Positions 51,970-59,131 of a stretch of 64,000 nt of DNA are shown here, piece after piece. A program made the position numbers and the translations under genes. How positions within the stretch are numbered: position 1 is the stretch's first letter; each line of letters begins with the position of its first letter. The DNA comes from Burkholderiales bacterium Ga0077543 (lineage in GTDB: Bacteria; Pseudomonadota; Gammaproteobacteria; Burkholderiales; Burkholderiaceae_C): positions 1-64,000 of the forward strand of contig LNET01000027.1 in the NCBI GenBank assembly GCA_001464055.1, read 5' to 3'. The notes beneath the pieces were generated by a model. That model saw nothing but the letters and a program-made list of their open reading frames with translations, did no database searches and had not been told where the DNA came from.

Positions 51970-52974
51970 AGGCACCGTGCGGTTGTGGCCAGCCACGCTG
52001 GCCAGCGGCACGCTGACGCAGACGTCGCCCTGCAGCGCCACCATGGTTCCGGTCTGCCCGGCGCGCAGCAGCTGCGCGGCGTGCCAGCCGAAACGCGTGG
52101 CCAGCACGCGGTCGTAGGCGGTGGGCGAACCGCCGCGCTGCACATGGCCCAGCAGGGTGGTGCGCACCTCGCTTTCCAGCCGCGGCTGCAACTGCTGCTG
52201 CAGCCATTGGCCCACCCCGCCCAGGCGCATCGGGTCGGGGCTGTCGGCCAGGATGGCCTGCACCGTCATCGCGCCGCCCTGGGCATGCGCGCCTTCGGCA
52301 ATGGCCACCAGCGTGGCCAGGCCGCGCTGTTCGCGAACGCGGCAATGCGCGGCCACGGCCTCGACGCTGAAGGGCAGTTCGGGCAGCAGGATGACGTCGG
52401 CACCGCCAGCCATGCCGCCTTCCAGCGCAATCCAGCCGGCATAGCGGCCCATGGTCTCGGCAATCATCACCCGGCCATGGCTGCGGGCGGTGGTGCCCAG
52501 GCGGTCCAGTGCTTCGCTGACCACGGCCACGGCGCTGTCGAAGCCGAAAGTGCGGTCGGTGAGGGGCAGGTCGTTGTCGATGGTCTTGGGCACGCCCACT
52601 ACCGGCAGGCCCAGGCCGGAAAAGCGGTGGGCGATGGCCATGGTGCCGTCGCCTCCGATGGCCACCAGCGCGTCCACCCCCAGCTCCGCGAGATAGCCCA
52701 TGGCCTGGGCCGAAACGTCGGCGCCACCGGCGGCGACATGGTGGAAAGGATCGCAGCGGTTGTGCGTGCCCAGGATGGTGCCGCCTTCGGCCAGGATGCC
52801 GGCAACCCGGTCCCGGTCCAGAGGCAGCGCCTCACGAGTGAGCAGCCCGAGGAAGCCGCGCCGGATACCGGTGACGCGGGTGCCGGGGTCGCTGGTCAGG
52901 GCCAGCGTGACGGCGCGGATGACGGCGTTCAGGCCGGGGCAGTCGCCGCCGCCGGTGAGGATGGCGATGTGCAT
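51862..52974 (-). CDS. pfkA: 6-phosphofructokinase, probably ATP-dependent (group III-like)
   Basis: A 370-residue phosphofructokinase acting in glycolysis. It has TGGGDCPGLNAVIR at 7-20, VAIGGDGTMAIAHRFS near 104, GVPKTIDNDLPLTDRTFGFD near 127, and AETMGRYAGWIALEGGMAGGAD. The Gly in GGDG marks ATP use (PPi enzymes have Asp), while the Lys of PKTIDND is typical of PPi enzymes. This Gly/Lys combination occurs in actinobacterial group III ATP enzymes. The final 35 residues are encoded antisense to the DUF2805 gene and extend past the usual family end. It is divergent from the repeat-protein gene at 53.1 kb. Confidence 0.9.
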   Translation of the reverse strand: MHIAILTGGGDCPGLNAVIRAVTLALTSDPGTRVTGIRRGFLGLLTREALPLDRDRVAGILAEGGTILGTHNRCDPFHHVAAGGADVSAQAMGYLAELGVDALVAIGGDGTMAIAHRFSGLGLPVVGVPKTIDNDLPLTDRTFGFDSAVAVVSEALDRLGTTARSHGRVMIAETMGRYAGWIALEGGMAGGADVILLPELPFSVEAVAAHCRVREQRGLATLVAIAEGAHAQGGAMTVQAILADSPDPMRLGGVGQWLQQQLQPRLESEVRTTLLGHVQRGGSPTAYDRVLATRFGWHAAQLLRAGQTGTMVALQGDVCVSVPLASVAGHNRTVPSGHPLLQVAHGIGVSLGQGSMLGPAAAHALAPQAE

Positions 52975-53096
52975 GGCCGAATCATCGCCTGCGCACCCGG
53001 CTTTTCGTGTTTACCCTGAGTACGAAAACCACCCTGATGGCGCTCTGTGAACCCGGGCCGCGCGATTGCGGCTTGACTGCAACCACTGGAGCTTTC

Positions 53097-53834
53097 ATGC
53101 GCAAACTTCTCATCGGCACCCTGCTGGCCCTCGGCGCGGCAGCCTCGGCCACGGCCGCCGTCAACTGCGGCAGCTTTGCCAACAACACCATCAACAGCTT
53201 CGTCAACGACGACGTCGAGGCCATCGGCATCACATGCACCATCGGCCCCAGCGGCTCGGTCAACGGCAACCTGACGCAAACTGGCGAGGGCAGCATCGTC
53301 ATCCGCGGCCGCATCAACGGCGGCGTCACCGAAGCCGGCAATGGCGACATCGTGGTCAATCGCGGTGCCAGCATCGGTGGCGACGTGTCGGAGTCCGACG
53401 GCGGCAACGTCGCGGTGCGCGGCGGCGCGGCCATCGAAGGCGTGATCGAGGAAGCCGGTGACGGCTCGGTCAACATCACCGTCGACGTGCCCGGCCTGGT
53501 GAAGGGCGACGTCTACGAGAACGGCAACGGCGGCGTCACCGTGAACGCCCTGGCCGGCAACTTCGAAGGCTCGCTGGTCGAGACCGGCCCGGGCAACGTG
53601 ACGGTGACCGTGGGTTTCGGCCTGTCGTTCAAGGGCGACGTCGAGGAACACGACGGCGGCAGCGTGACGGCCACGGTGAGTGGCTTCTTCGAAGGCAACC
53701 TGCGCGAGCACCTGGCCGGCAATGTCGTCACCACCGGCCCGGGCGTGTTCAAGGGCAATTCCGAGCACCAGCTGCCGGGCAGCTGCAGCAACGGCATCCT
53801 GAACTTCCAGGGTGCAGCCTGCAACCTGCTGTAG
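53097..53834 (+). CDS. Secreted short-repeat protein, probable beta-solenoid
   Basis: A 245-residue exported protein with a signal peptide (MRKLLIGTLLALGAAASATA). After a short cysteine-bearing cap (about 21-53) come eight to nine repeats of 19-22 residues with consensus [IVF]-x-G-[DN]-[VL]-x-E-x-G-x-G-x-[VI]-x-V. Examples are IGGDVSESDGGNVAVRGGAA and VKGDVYENGNGGVTVNALAG. Regular alternation of hydrophobic strand positions and Gly/Asn/Asp turns predicts a right-handed beta-solenoid, similar in spirit to bactofilins but exported. The last unit has two cysteines (GSCSNG, AACNLL) that may close the fold. No family is recognised. It is divergent from pfkA. Confidence 0.75.
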   Translation: MRKLLIGTLLALGAAASATAAVNCGSFANNTINSFVNDDVEAIGITCTIGPSGSVNGNLTQTGEGSIVIRGRINGGVTEAGNGDIVVNRGASIGGDVSESDGGNVAVRGGAAIEGVIEEAGDGSVNITVDVPGLVKGDVYENGNGGVTVNALAGNFEGSLVETGPGNVTVTVGFGLSFKGDVEEHDGGSVTATVSGFFEGNLREHLAGNVVTTGPGVFKGNSEHQLPGSCSNGILNFQGAACNLL

Positions 53835-53845
53835 TCACGCAGGCG

Positions 53846-53873
53846 GGGCGGCCATAGGGACGCCCGGCCGCCC
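53846..53873. terminator. Hairpin between convergent genes
   Basis: GGGCGGCC and GGCCGCCC (53846-53853, 53866-53873), a perfect eight-base stem with 12-base loop, lies in the 61-base gap after the repeat-protein gene and before the end of the convergent unknown gene. Confidence 0.5.
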
Positions 53874-53895
53874 GATGGGGGATGCCGCTGCTGAC

Positions 53896-54489
53896 TCAGG
53901 TGGTGGTTCTGCGCAGGCTGGCCTTGGTCAGTTGGAGTTCGACGAGGTTCGGCGTGAAGTGCAGGCCGATGTCGCTGGTGCCCGGCACGATCCCGAGACT
54001 GGTCTGGGCCACCCCTGCGGCCGTGGTCTTCAAGCCCATCGGCACCACGTCCGCGCCTTCCAGGTGCCAGACCTCGTGCCCGCCCGTGCAAGGCCGCACC
54101 TTCAGGTCCAGGGTGGCCACGATGCCGACGTCGTAACCGTTGTCGGTCATGTTGAAGATCACGCCGTTCTTGACGGTGTACTCGCCGGACTGGTGGCCGC
54201 TGTCGACGATGCTCGCCGTCAGACTCTGCAGGCCACCGTTCGACAGCACGACCAGTGTGTTCTGCGAGACGGGCTGCTTGCCCACGCCATAGGTGTTCTT
54301 CAGGTTGGCGGCCTGCGGCGTGTGCTTCGTGTATCTGCTCTTGTTCATGCGGTAGGCCCTCACGCGGGCATCGAACACCGCGTAGCCTTCATCCACCATC
54401 GCCTGCAAGGTCGGTGAACCGCCCATCACGAACAGGTGCTTGTTGGCGAAGCGGTTCTGCGTCGCGTTGTTGACCCAGTAGAGCGTCAT
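53896..54489 (-). CDS. Hypothetical protein, unknown family
   Basis: A 197-residue protein starting at ATG 54489 (MTLYWVNNATQNRFANKHLF). A longer frame exists but its upstream part is compositionally different. The body is beta-rich and polar: AYRMNKSRYTKHTPQAANLK, TLVVLSNGGLQSLTASIVDS, YTVKNGVIFNMTDNGYDVGI and GLHFTPNLVELQLTKASLRR. No signal peptide, membrane helix or known motif. Its Asn/Thr/Lys-rich codons stand out from the GC-rich surroundings, hinting at transfer. The 218 bases upstream hold no gene I can support. Confidence 0.6.
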   Translation of the reverse strand: MTLYWVNNATQNRFANKHLFVMGGSPTLQAMVDEGYAVFDARVRAYRMNKSRYTKHTPQAANLKNTYGVGKQPVSQNTLVVLSNGGLQSLTASIVDSGHQSGEYTVKNGVIFNMTDNGYDVGIVATLDLKVRPCTGGHEVWHLEGADVVPMGLKTTAAGVAQTSLGIVPGTSDIGLHFTPNLVELQLTKASLRRTTT

Positions 54490-54707
54490 TGGAAGTGCTT
54501 TCGTTGGTGGAACACGTGCGTCAGGCACGCGCTGAAGCCTGTTCCAGAGTTCGGTCGTGAAGCGGGGCTCACCATGATTCTGCGAGCGCAGCGCGCAGCC
54601 GGCGGCGACATCTGGCACCAGGGCCGGGCGGCATAGGTCCTTGACGACCTCGGTGGCAGTGTGCTGCGCGGCGGCAGCGCGTCACGGCACCCCTCGCGCC
54701 CGCGCGC

Positions 54708-55856
54708 TCAACCCGAGTTCATCGACGCGAACAGCGCCAGCACGACGAGCGCCAGCACCACCGCCAGCGCAATCTTCAGCGCGGAGAACGGCCGGTCGCC
54801 CTCGACCTCGCCGCTCTGGCCGTTCACCACCACGCGGTAAGGCTTGCCGCCGAAGCGGTAGCTGCCGATCCACACCGGCAGCAGCAGGTGCTTGAAGCGG
54901 ATGTCGTCGACCACCGTCTGGCGGCCGTGGATGCGCTGCTGGTCGCCGCCGATGTCGCGGCGGATGGCGTTGTCGATGGCACCCTGCATGCGGCCACGGG
55001 CTTCGGCGAAGCCCTGTTCCAGCCCGTGGCGGTAGACCTCGACGCTGAAGCCGGCCAACAGGTCGGGGGCGGGCGGGCGCAGCGCCGCCAGGTTCCAGCG
55101 GTCGAGCACCCGCGCCAGGTGCGCCGGGATCGACGGCGAACCCACCACCAGGATGTCGTCGAAGCCCACCGGCACCGCGCCGGCCGCGGGCGTCCAGTCG
55201 ACCACCGTGCGCCGGGCGTTGGCGCCGCCGCGCTGGTCGGCCACCTGGCGCTGCACGCCGCGTTCACCGCGGTAGGTGGTCAGGGTGCTGGCGTCGTAGG
55301 TCCACCAGGGCAGGTAGACGCCGCGGATGCCGTCGGCCTGGCTGACGCTGCGCTTGAGCGCATTCGGCGCGAACCAGCGGCTGGCCACCCAGCGTGCGAA
55401 CACCTGCTGCGCGGCGTTGCGGTCCAGCGCGAAGGGCAGCAGCGCCTGCGGCTGGATCAGCCGTTCCACATGCACCTGGTCGAGCAGCAAGGGCGTGGCG
55501 CAGAAGGCGCAATGGTCGCCCACCACATGGCCGTCGAAGCGGGTCTGCGCGCCGCAGGCCGGGCAGTCGACGACCTGCGCTTCCAGGCTGGGTTCACGCG
55601 CGGCCAGACGGCGCAGGGCGTCTTCGTAGTCCTGTTCGTGCAGGGCCAGGGCCTGGGCGTCGGCGGTGGGTGGCGGCAGCAGCCTGGCGTGACCGCAGGC
55701 GGCGCAGGCCAGGGCGCAGCGGCCGGGGTCGAAGGCCATGCTGGCGCCGCACTGGGGGCAGGGGAAGGCCTGGGGTGCGGCAGGGCGCGGCTCAGCCGAA
55801 TGGGCTGGTTGGGCCGACGGGGCGGCAGCGACAGGGTTTGCGGGGCTTGCGGGCAT
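54708..55856 (-). CDS. Zinc-ribbon membrane protein
   Basis: A 382-residue protein. A Pro/Ala-rich lead (1-30) is followed by two zinc-ribbon-like pairs: FPCPQCGASM with LACAACGHARLL, then VVDCPACGAQTRF with DHCAFCATPL. The central region (about 110-345) has VYLPWWTYDASTLTTYRGER and HLLLPVWIGSYRFGGKPYRV. A single C-terminal helix (about 358-380) anchors it. Similar proteins are often labelled TFIIB-type zinc-ribbon or superfamily II helicase-like, but no helicase motifs occur here. I prefer the ATG at 55856 because a longer start would overlap the upstream gene. Function unknown. Confidence 0.72.
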   Translation of the reverse strand: MPASPANPVAAAPSAQPAHSAEPRPAAPQAFPCPQCGASMAFDPGRCALACAACGHARLLPPPTADAQALALHEQDYEDALRRLAAREPSLEAQVVDCPACGAQTRFDGHVVGDHCAFCATPLLLDQVHVERLIQPQALLPFALDRNAAQQVFARWVASRWFAPNALKRSVSQADGIRGVYLPWWTYDASTLTTYRGERGVQRQVADQRGGANARRTVVDWTPAAGAVPVGFDDILVVGSPSIPAHLARVLDRWNLAALRPPAPDLLAGFSVEVYRHGLEQGFAEARGRMQGAIDNAIRRDIGGDQQRIHGRQTVVDDIRFKHLLLPVWIGSYRFGGKPYRVVVNGQSGEVEGDRPFSALKIALAVVLALVVLALFASMNSG

Positions 55857-55911
55857 CGGTGGCAAGTGTGCACCCGGTGCCGGGGCCTGCCCCAGCCGGC
55901 TTGGCAGGCTT

Positions 55912-56271
55912 TCAGCCCGCTTCGGCAACGCCCAGGCGTGGCGCGAAGTCGGTGTCGCGGATCTGCAGGTAGTCGTCGGTGGTGAAGCCGTCGTGGTCGT
56001 GTGCCAGCATCATCATTTCCTCGAAGATCTCGGGGAAGGCGCTGGTGGGGTAGATCTCGACATGCTCGGTGCGCGCCGTGGCCGTCCAGGGCCGGCCGGC
56101 CTTGGACGGCAGCATCACGCCGGCTTCGACGAACACGCAGTATTCGCCGGCGTGGAACAGGTCGCGCGGGGAGTGGTATTCGCCGACCTCGACGCCGTCG
56201 ATGACGAGCACTTCGTAGTCGTCGACCTTCTTCACGCCGTCAACCTTGCGGACGGTGACCAGCTTGCGCAT
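55912..56271 (-). CDS. Small protein resembling the N-terminal OB domain of RNA ligases
   Basis: A 119-residue soluble protein. Its first half, MRKLVTVRKVDGVKKVDDYE then a VLVIDGVEVGEYHSPRDLFH stretch and GEYCVFVEAGVMLP, has the order and spacing I associate with the N-terminal OB-like domain of DRB0094-type RNA ligases. No nucleotidyltransferase domain (KxDG) follows. The second half (TATARTEHVEIYPTSAFPEI, then a Met/His/Asp-rich helix) is unfamiliar. It is either a stand-alone domain or a truncated ligase. The similarity is from memory and needs a profile search. Confidence 0.55.
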   Translation of the reverse strand: MRKLVTVRKVDGVKKVDDYEVLVIDGVEVGEYHSPRDLFHAGEYCVFVEAGVMLPSKAGRPWTATARTEHVEIYPTSAFPEIFEEMMMLAHDHDGFTTDDYLQIRDTDFAPRLGVAEAG

Positions 56272-56324
56272 GCAGCGACTCCCACGGATGGCCTGATTGC
56301 CGCAGATGCTAGCCGAAAGCCGTG

Positions 56325-56753
56325 CTACTTGATCGCCGTCTGGTCACCGCCCGTGGGGACCGTGGCTTCGGCCTTCAGGTTGCCATTGCGCACCAGCATG
56401 TAGGCAATGATCGCCGTCTTGGCAGCGTCGTCGATCTTCGCCGGGTCGTCGAAGGGCATCAGCAGCTGCACGTAGTCGAACAGGCCCTTGGCGTTGCCGA
56501 ACTTGGCCAGGTCGTGGCCGGGCCCCCAGATCGGGCGTGGAAAGACGCTGGCGTCGCGCCCCATGACGCCATGGCACTGCGCGCATTGCTGCTGGTACAG
56601 CTTTGCGCCCGCCAGCACCTGCGCGCCCGCGCCCGCCGGGGGTGCGGGCGGCGGCGGGCTGGCGGCGGTGGCGTTGGCGGCCATCGCCAGGCCCGCCAGC
56701 GCCCAGCCAAGCAGCGCCGCAGGGCGGGCGGCCTTCTGGGGCAGCCCTGTCAT
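56325..56753 (-). CDS. sorB: Sulfite dehydrogenase cytochrome c subunit
   Basis: A 142-residue monoheme cytochrome c with a signal peptide (to about residue 31), a Pro/Ala-rich spacer, heme site CAQCH at 57-61 and a late axial-Met region around LLMPFDDPAKIDD. Its ATG overlaps the stop of the molybdenum subunit gene (ATGA), the coupling expected of SorA-SorB type sulfite:cytochrome c oxidoreductases. It would accept electrons from the molybdenum centre in the periplasm and pass them to a soluble cytochrome or oxidase. The extended monoheme layout also fits SoxD-like partners. Confidence 0.85.
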   Translation of the reverse strand: MTGLPQKAARPAALLGWALAGLAMAANATAASPPPPAPPAGAGAQVLAGAKLYQQQCAQCHGVMGRDASVFPRPIWGPGHDLAKFGNAKGLFDYVQLLMPFDDPAKIDDAAKTAIIAYMLVRNGNLKAEATVPTGGDQTAIK

Positions 56754-58111
56754 GCGACGCGGATGCGGAACTTCGGGACGGCGCCGTTGGCCATGCCCAG
56801 CTGGTTGAAGGGCACGGTCTCGGGCTGGACGTTGCCGGCCATGTCGATGCCGCGGGTTTCGATGACGTGGTCGCCCGGACGCGCGTCCCAGTGGAAGTCG
56901 AATCGCACCCAGGTGTAGCGGCCCAGGTTCGGACCCTGGATGTGCGCACGCTGCCAAGGGCCGCGATCGACGCGATATTCCACTTCGCGAATGCCGTGCT
57001 GCGGCGCCCAGGCATAGCCCCGCACCAGCTGCCGCCCAGCACTCATGCGCGGCCATTCGCCGCGCTTGAGCGGGTAGTTCGCCGGCACCGAGGGGCTCTT
57101 CTCCAGCACCAGGGGCACGGTGATGATCGTCTTGATGGGCATCCAGGTGACCATCGGCCCCTTGACGTCGGCGGCCGTGATGCCGCCGATGAATTCGTCG
57201 GTGGCGCCCACCGCGGGCGCGGCATAGTCGGGGCCGATGTAGACCTCGCCCCGGGTGTTCAGGCGGCACCAGTGCTGGTGGGTGTCCACCCGCATCTCGG
57301 TCAGCCACTTGATCGACGCAGTGCCGCCCCAGCCCGGAACGACCAGGCGCACCGGCGCGCCATGGTCCGGCGTCAGCGGGTTGCCGTTCATCCTGAAGCA
57401 CAGGCCGATGTCGTCGGCGCGGGAAACGATGTCGGCCACGGGCATGGGCCGGCCCATGTCGGCCCCGTCCACGCCCGACCAGAACAGCGCAGACTTCGCG
57501 TCCTTCTTCAGGCCCACCAGCCCGAAGATGTGCGATAGCGGCACGATCTGCCATTCGGCCTGGCCGATGGCGCCCAGCACCCAGTTGCCGCCGGCCACCT
57601 GCATCTGGTCTTGCTGTTCCCAGAACAGGCTGCGGCCGTTGCCATGGCATTCCATGGTGGCGATGACGGTGCGCGAAGGCATCTTCACCAGGTCGCCGTA
57701 GCCGATGTCGATGCTGCGCTCCAGGCCGTTGCCGTGGATCTTCATGCGCCACTGCTTCGGATCCAGCACCGGCTTGGCCTCGACCAGCGGCGTGGGGTAG
57801 TGGTTGCGGACGTAGAACTCCTCGATCGGCGTGATGAAGGTGTTGAAGTCCCAGTAATTGCCGCTGCGAACGGTGGCGCCGATGTTGAGCAGGCGCGAGT
57901 CGTCCTTCAGCAGCGCTCGGCGCGGGGGCGCGGCCGGGGCAGCCGCAGGAGCGGGGGCAGGGGTCTGCGCCTGCGCCACCCCGGGTGCTGCCGCAGCAGC
58001 ACCGAAGGCGGCTGCGGACACGAAGAAGCGCCTGCGGTCGGACTGGGGCCCGATCTGGAGTGCTTCTTCAACCAGGGCGCGTTCCTGCGCCTGCTGCTGC
58101 TGTGATGCCAT
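56750..58111 (-). CDS. sorA: Sulfite dehydrogenase molybdenum subunit (SorA/SoxC type)
   Basis: A 453-residue periplasmic oxidoreductase of the sulfite oxidase family. A Tat leader has DRRRFFVSAAAFGAA near 25-39. The molybdenum-ligating Cys155 is in ATMECHGNGRSLF. HGAPVRLVVPGWGGTASIKW and the C-terminal dimerisation domain with YRVDRGPWQRAHIQG follow. It should oxidise sulfite to sulfate (or a related sulfur substrate) and pass electrons to the cytochrome encoded next. I chose the ATG at 58111, which has AGGAG seven bases upstream. A near-consensus sigma-54 promoter lies at 58174-58190, and the divergent neighbour operon encodes a sigma-54 activator. Confidence 0.9.
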   Translation of the reverse strand: MASQQQQAQERALVEEALQIGPQSDRRRFFVSAAAFGAAAAAPGVAQAQTPAPAPAAAPAAPPRRALLKDDSRLLNIGATVRSGNYWDFNTFITPIEEFYVRNHYPTPLVEAKPVLDPKQWRMKIHGNGLERSIDIGYGDLVKMPSRTVIATMECHGNGRSLFWEQQDQMQVAGGNWVLGAIGQAEWQIVPLSHIFGLVGLKKDAKSALFWSGVDGADMGRPMPVADIVSRADDIGLCFRMNGNPLTPDHGAPVRLVVPGWGGTASIKWLTEMRVDTHQHWCRLNTRGEVYIGPDYAAPAVGATDEFIGGITAADVKGPMVTWMPIKTIITVPLVLEKSPSVPANYPLKRGEWPRMSAGRQLVRGYAWAPQHGIREVEYRVDRGPWQRAHIQGPNLGRYTWVRFDFHWDARPGDHVIETRGIDMAGNVQPETVPFNQLGMANGAVPKFRIRVA

Positions 58112-58173
58112 GTCGTGTCTCCTGCTGGTGAGCCGGACTCGGGTAAATGCTTGTGGCCCGGCCCATGCCAAAC

Positions 58174-58190
58174 CGCAAGATGCAAGCCAA
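58174..58190 (-). promoter_or_regulatory. Sigma-54 (-24/-12) promoter of sorA
   Basis: On the minus strand the sequence TTGGCTTGCATCTTGCG matches the sigma-54 consensus TGGCacG-N4-TTGCa, with GG and GC exactly ten bases apart. Transcription would begin near 58163, leaving a leader of about 52 bases to the sorA ATG with its AGGAG site. Two copies of CCATGCCAAA (58163-58172 and 58210-58219, plus-strand reading) flank it and might be regulator contacts. The nearby NtrC-type gene supports use of this promoter. Confidence 0.72.
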
Positions 58191-58234
58191 AGCCGCAGCC
58201 TGGAGAACGCCATGCCAAATGGGAAGAAGACGTA

Positions 58235-59131
58235 ATGAATGGCCGTTCATGGCGCGCAGACGCGTTACGGAAAAGTAACCGGCGCACCTGTCTGCGTGGC
58301 TTGGCCGGGTTCGTCGGCAGCGCCATGCTGCTGGCGCCGGCGCGCCCGGCCACCGTGCTGCGCTTCGGCACGACACCGGTCTTCCTGAACGAACAGATCG
58401 GTCTGCTGGACCGCTGGCAGCGCCACCTGGAAAAGCGGCTGGAACGTCCGGTGCGCTTCGTGCAGCGTGGCAGCTACCGCGAGATCGTCGACCTGCTGCT
58501 GGGCGACGGTGTCGAGGCCGCGTGGCTTTGCGGCCACCCGCTGGTGCTGCACGAACAGCGCCTGGCCGTGGTGGCCACGCCGCGTTACCAGGGCGCGCCG
58601 CTGTACCGGTCGCACCTGATCGTGCCCGCCACCGACACCTCGACGCAACAGGTCACCGACCTGCGGGGCCGGGTCTTCGCCTACAGCGACCCGCTGTCGA
58701 ACAGCGGCTATCTGGTGCCCGGCGCCGAGATCGCGGCCAGCGGCGCCAACGCGTCCACGTTCTTTCGCCGGACGTTTTTCACCTTCAGCCACCGCAAGGT
58801 GGTGGACGCCGTGCGCGCCGGCCTGGCCGACGGTGGCGCTGTCGACGGCTATGTGTGGGACACGATGGCTGCGCAGCAGCCCGACAGCGTGGCTGGGCTG
58901 CGGGTGGCCTGGCGCTCGGCGCCGCACGGCTTTCCGCCGGTGGTGGCCAGGCGCAACTGGCCCGGTACCGAGATGCGGCAGCTGGCCGACACCCTGCTCG
59001 GCATGGGTCGCTGGCCAGAGGGCCAGGCCGTGCTGCAGCGGCTGAACATCGACGGTTTCGAGGAACCCCGGGCCGGGCAGTTCGACAGCATCCGCGAGCT
59101 GCTGCGCATGACCGGGCGCGGCGGCTCATGA
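58235..59131 (+). CDS. PhnD-like periplasmic binding protein, putative sensor component
   Basis: A 298-residue exported protein of the PhnD/type 2 periplasmic-binding fold. The leader has twin arginines (NRRTCLRGLAGFVGSAM), so Tat or Sec export is possible. The mature part starts VLRFGTTPVFLNEQIGLLDR and contains FVQRGSYREIVDLLLGDGVE and the PhnD-typical FAYSDPLSNSGYLVPG. No phosphonate transporter genes are present; instead the stop overlaps the histidine kinase start (ATGA). That context makes it a sensor accessory, comparable to the PhnD-like sensing domain fused in TtrS tetrathionate kinases. The ATG at 58235 has a weak GGAAGAAG site upstream. Confidence 0.82.
   Translation: MNGRSWRADALRKSNRRTCLRGLAGFVGSAMLLAPARPATVLRFGTTPVFLNEQIGLLDRWQRHLEKRLERPVRFVQRGSYREIVDLLLGDGVEAAWLCGHPLVLHEQRLAVVATPRYQGAPLYRSHLIVPATDTSTQQVTDLRGRVFAYSDPLSNSGYLVPGAEIAASGANASTFFRRTFFTFSHRKVVDAVRAGLADGGAVDGYVWDTMAAQQPDSVAGLRVAWRSAPHGFPPVVARRNWPGTEMRQLADTLLGMGRWPEGQAVLQRLNIDGFEEPRAGQFDSIRELLRMTGRGGS

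Noticed and set aside
54708-55856. Superfamily II helicase or primosomal protein N'
   Set aside because: Zinc-ribbon pairs are present but there is no Walker A, no DEAD box and a C-terminal membrane anchor instead.
58235-59131. Phosphonate transporter binding protein
   Set aside because: The fold is PhnD-like, but no PhnC or PhnE genes accompany it and it is translationally coupled to a kinase.
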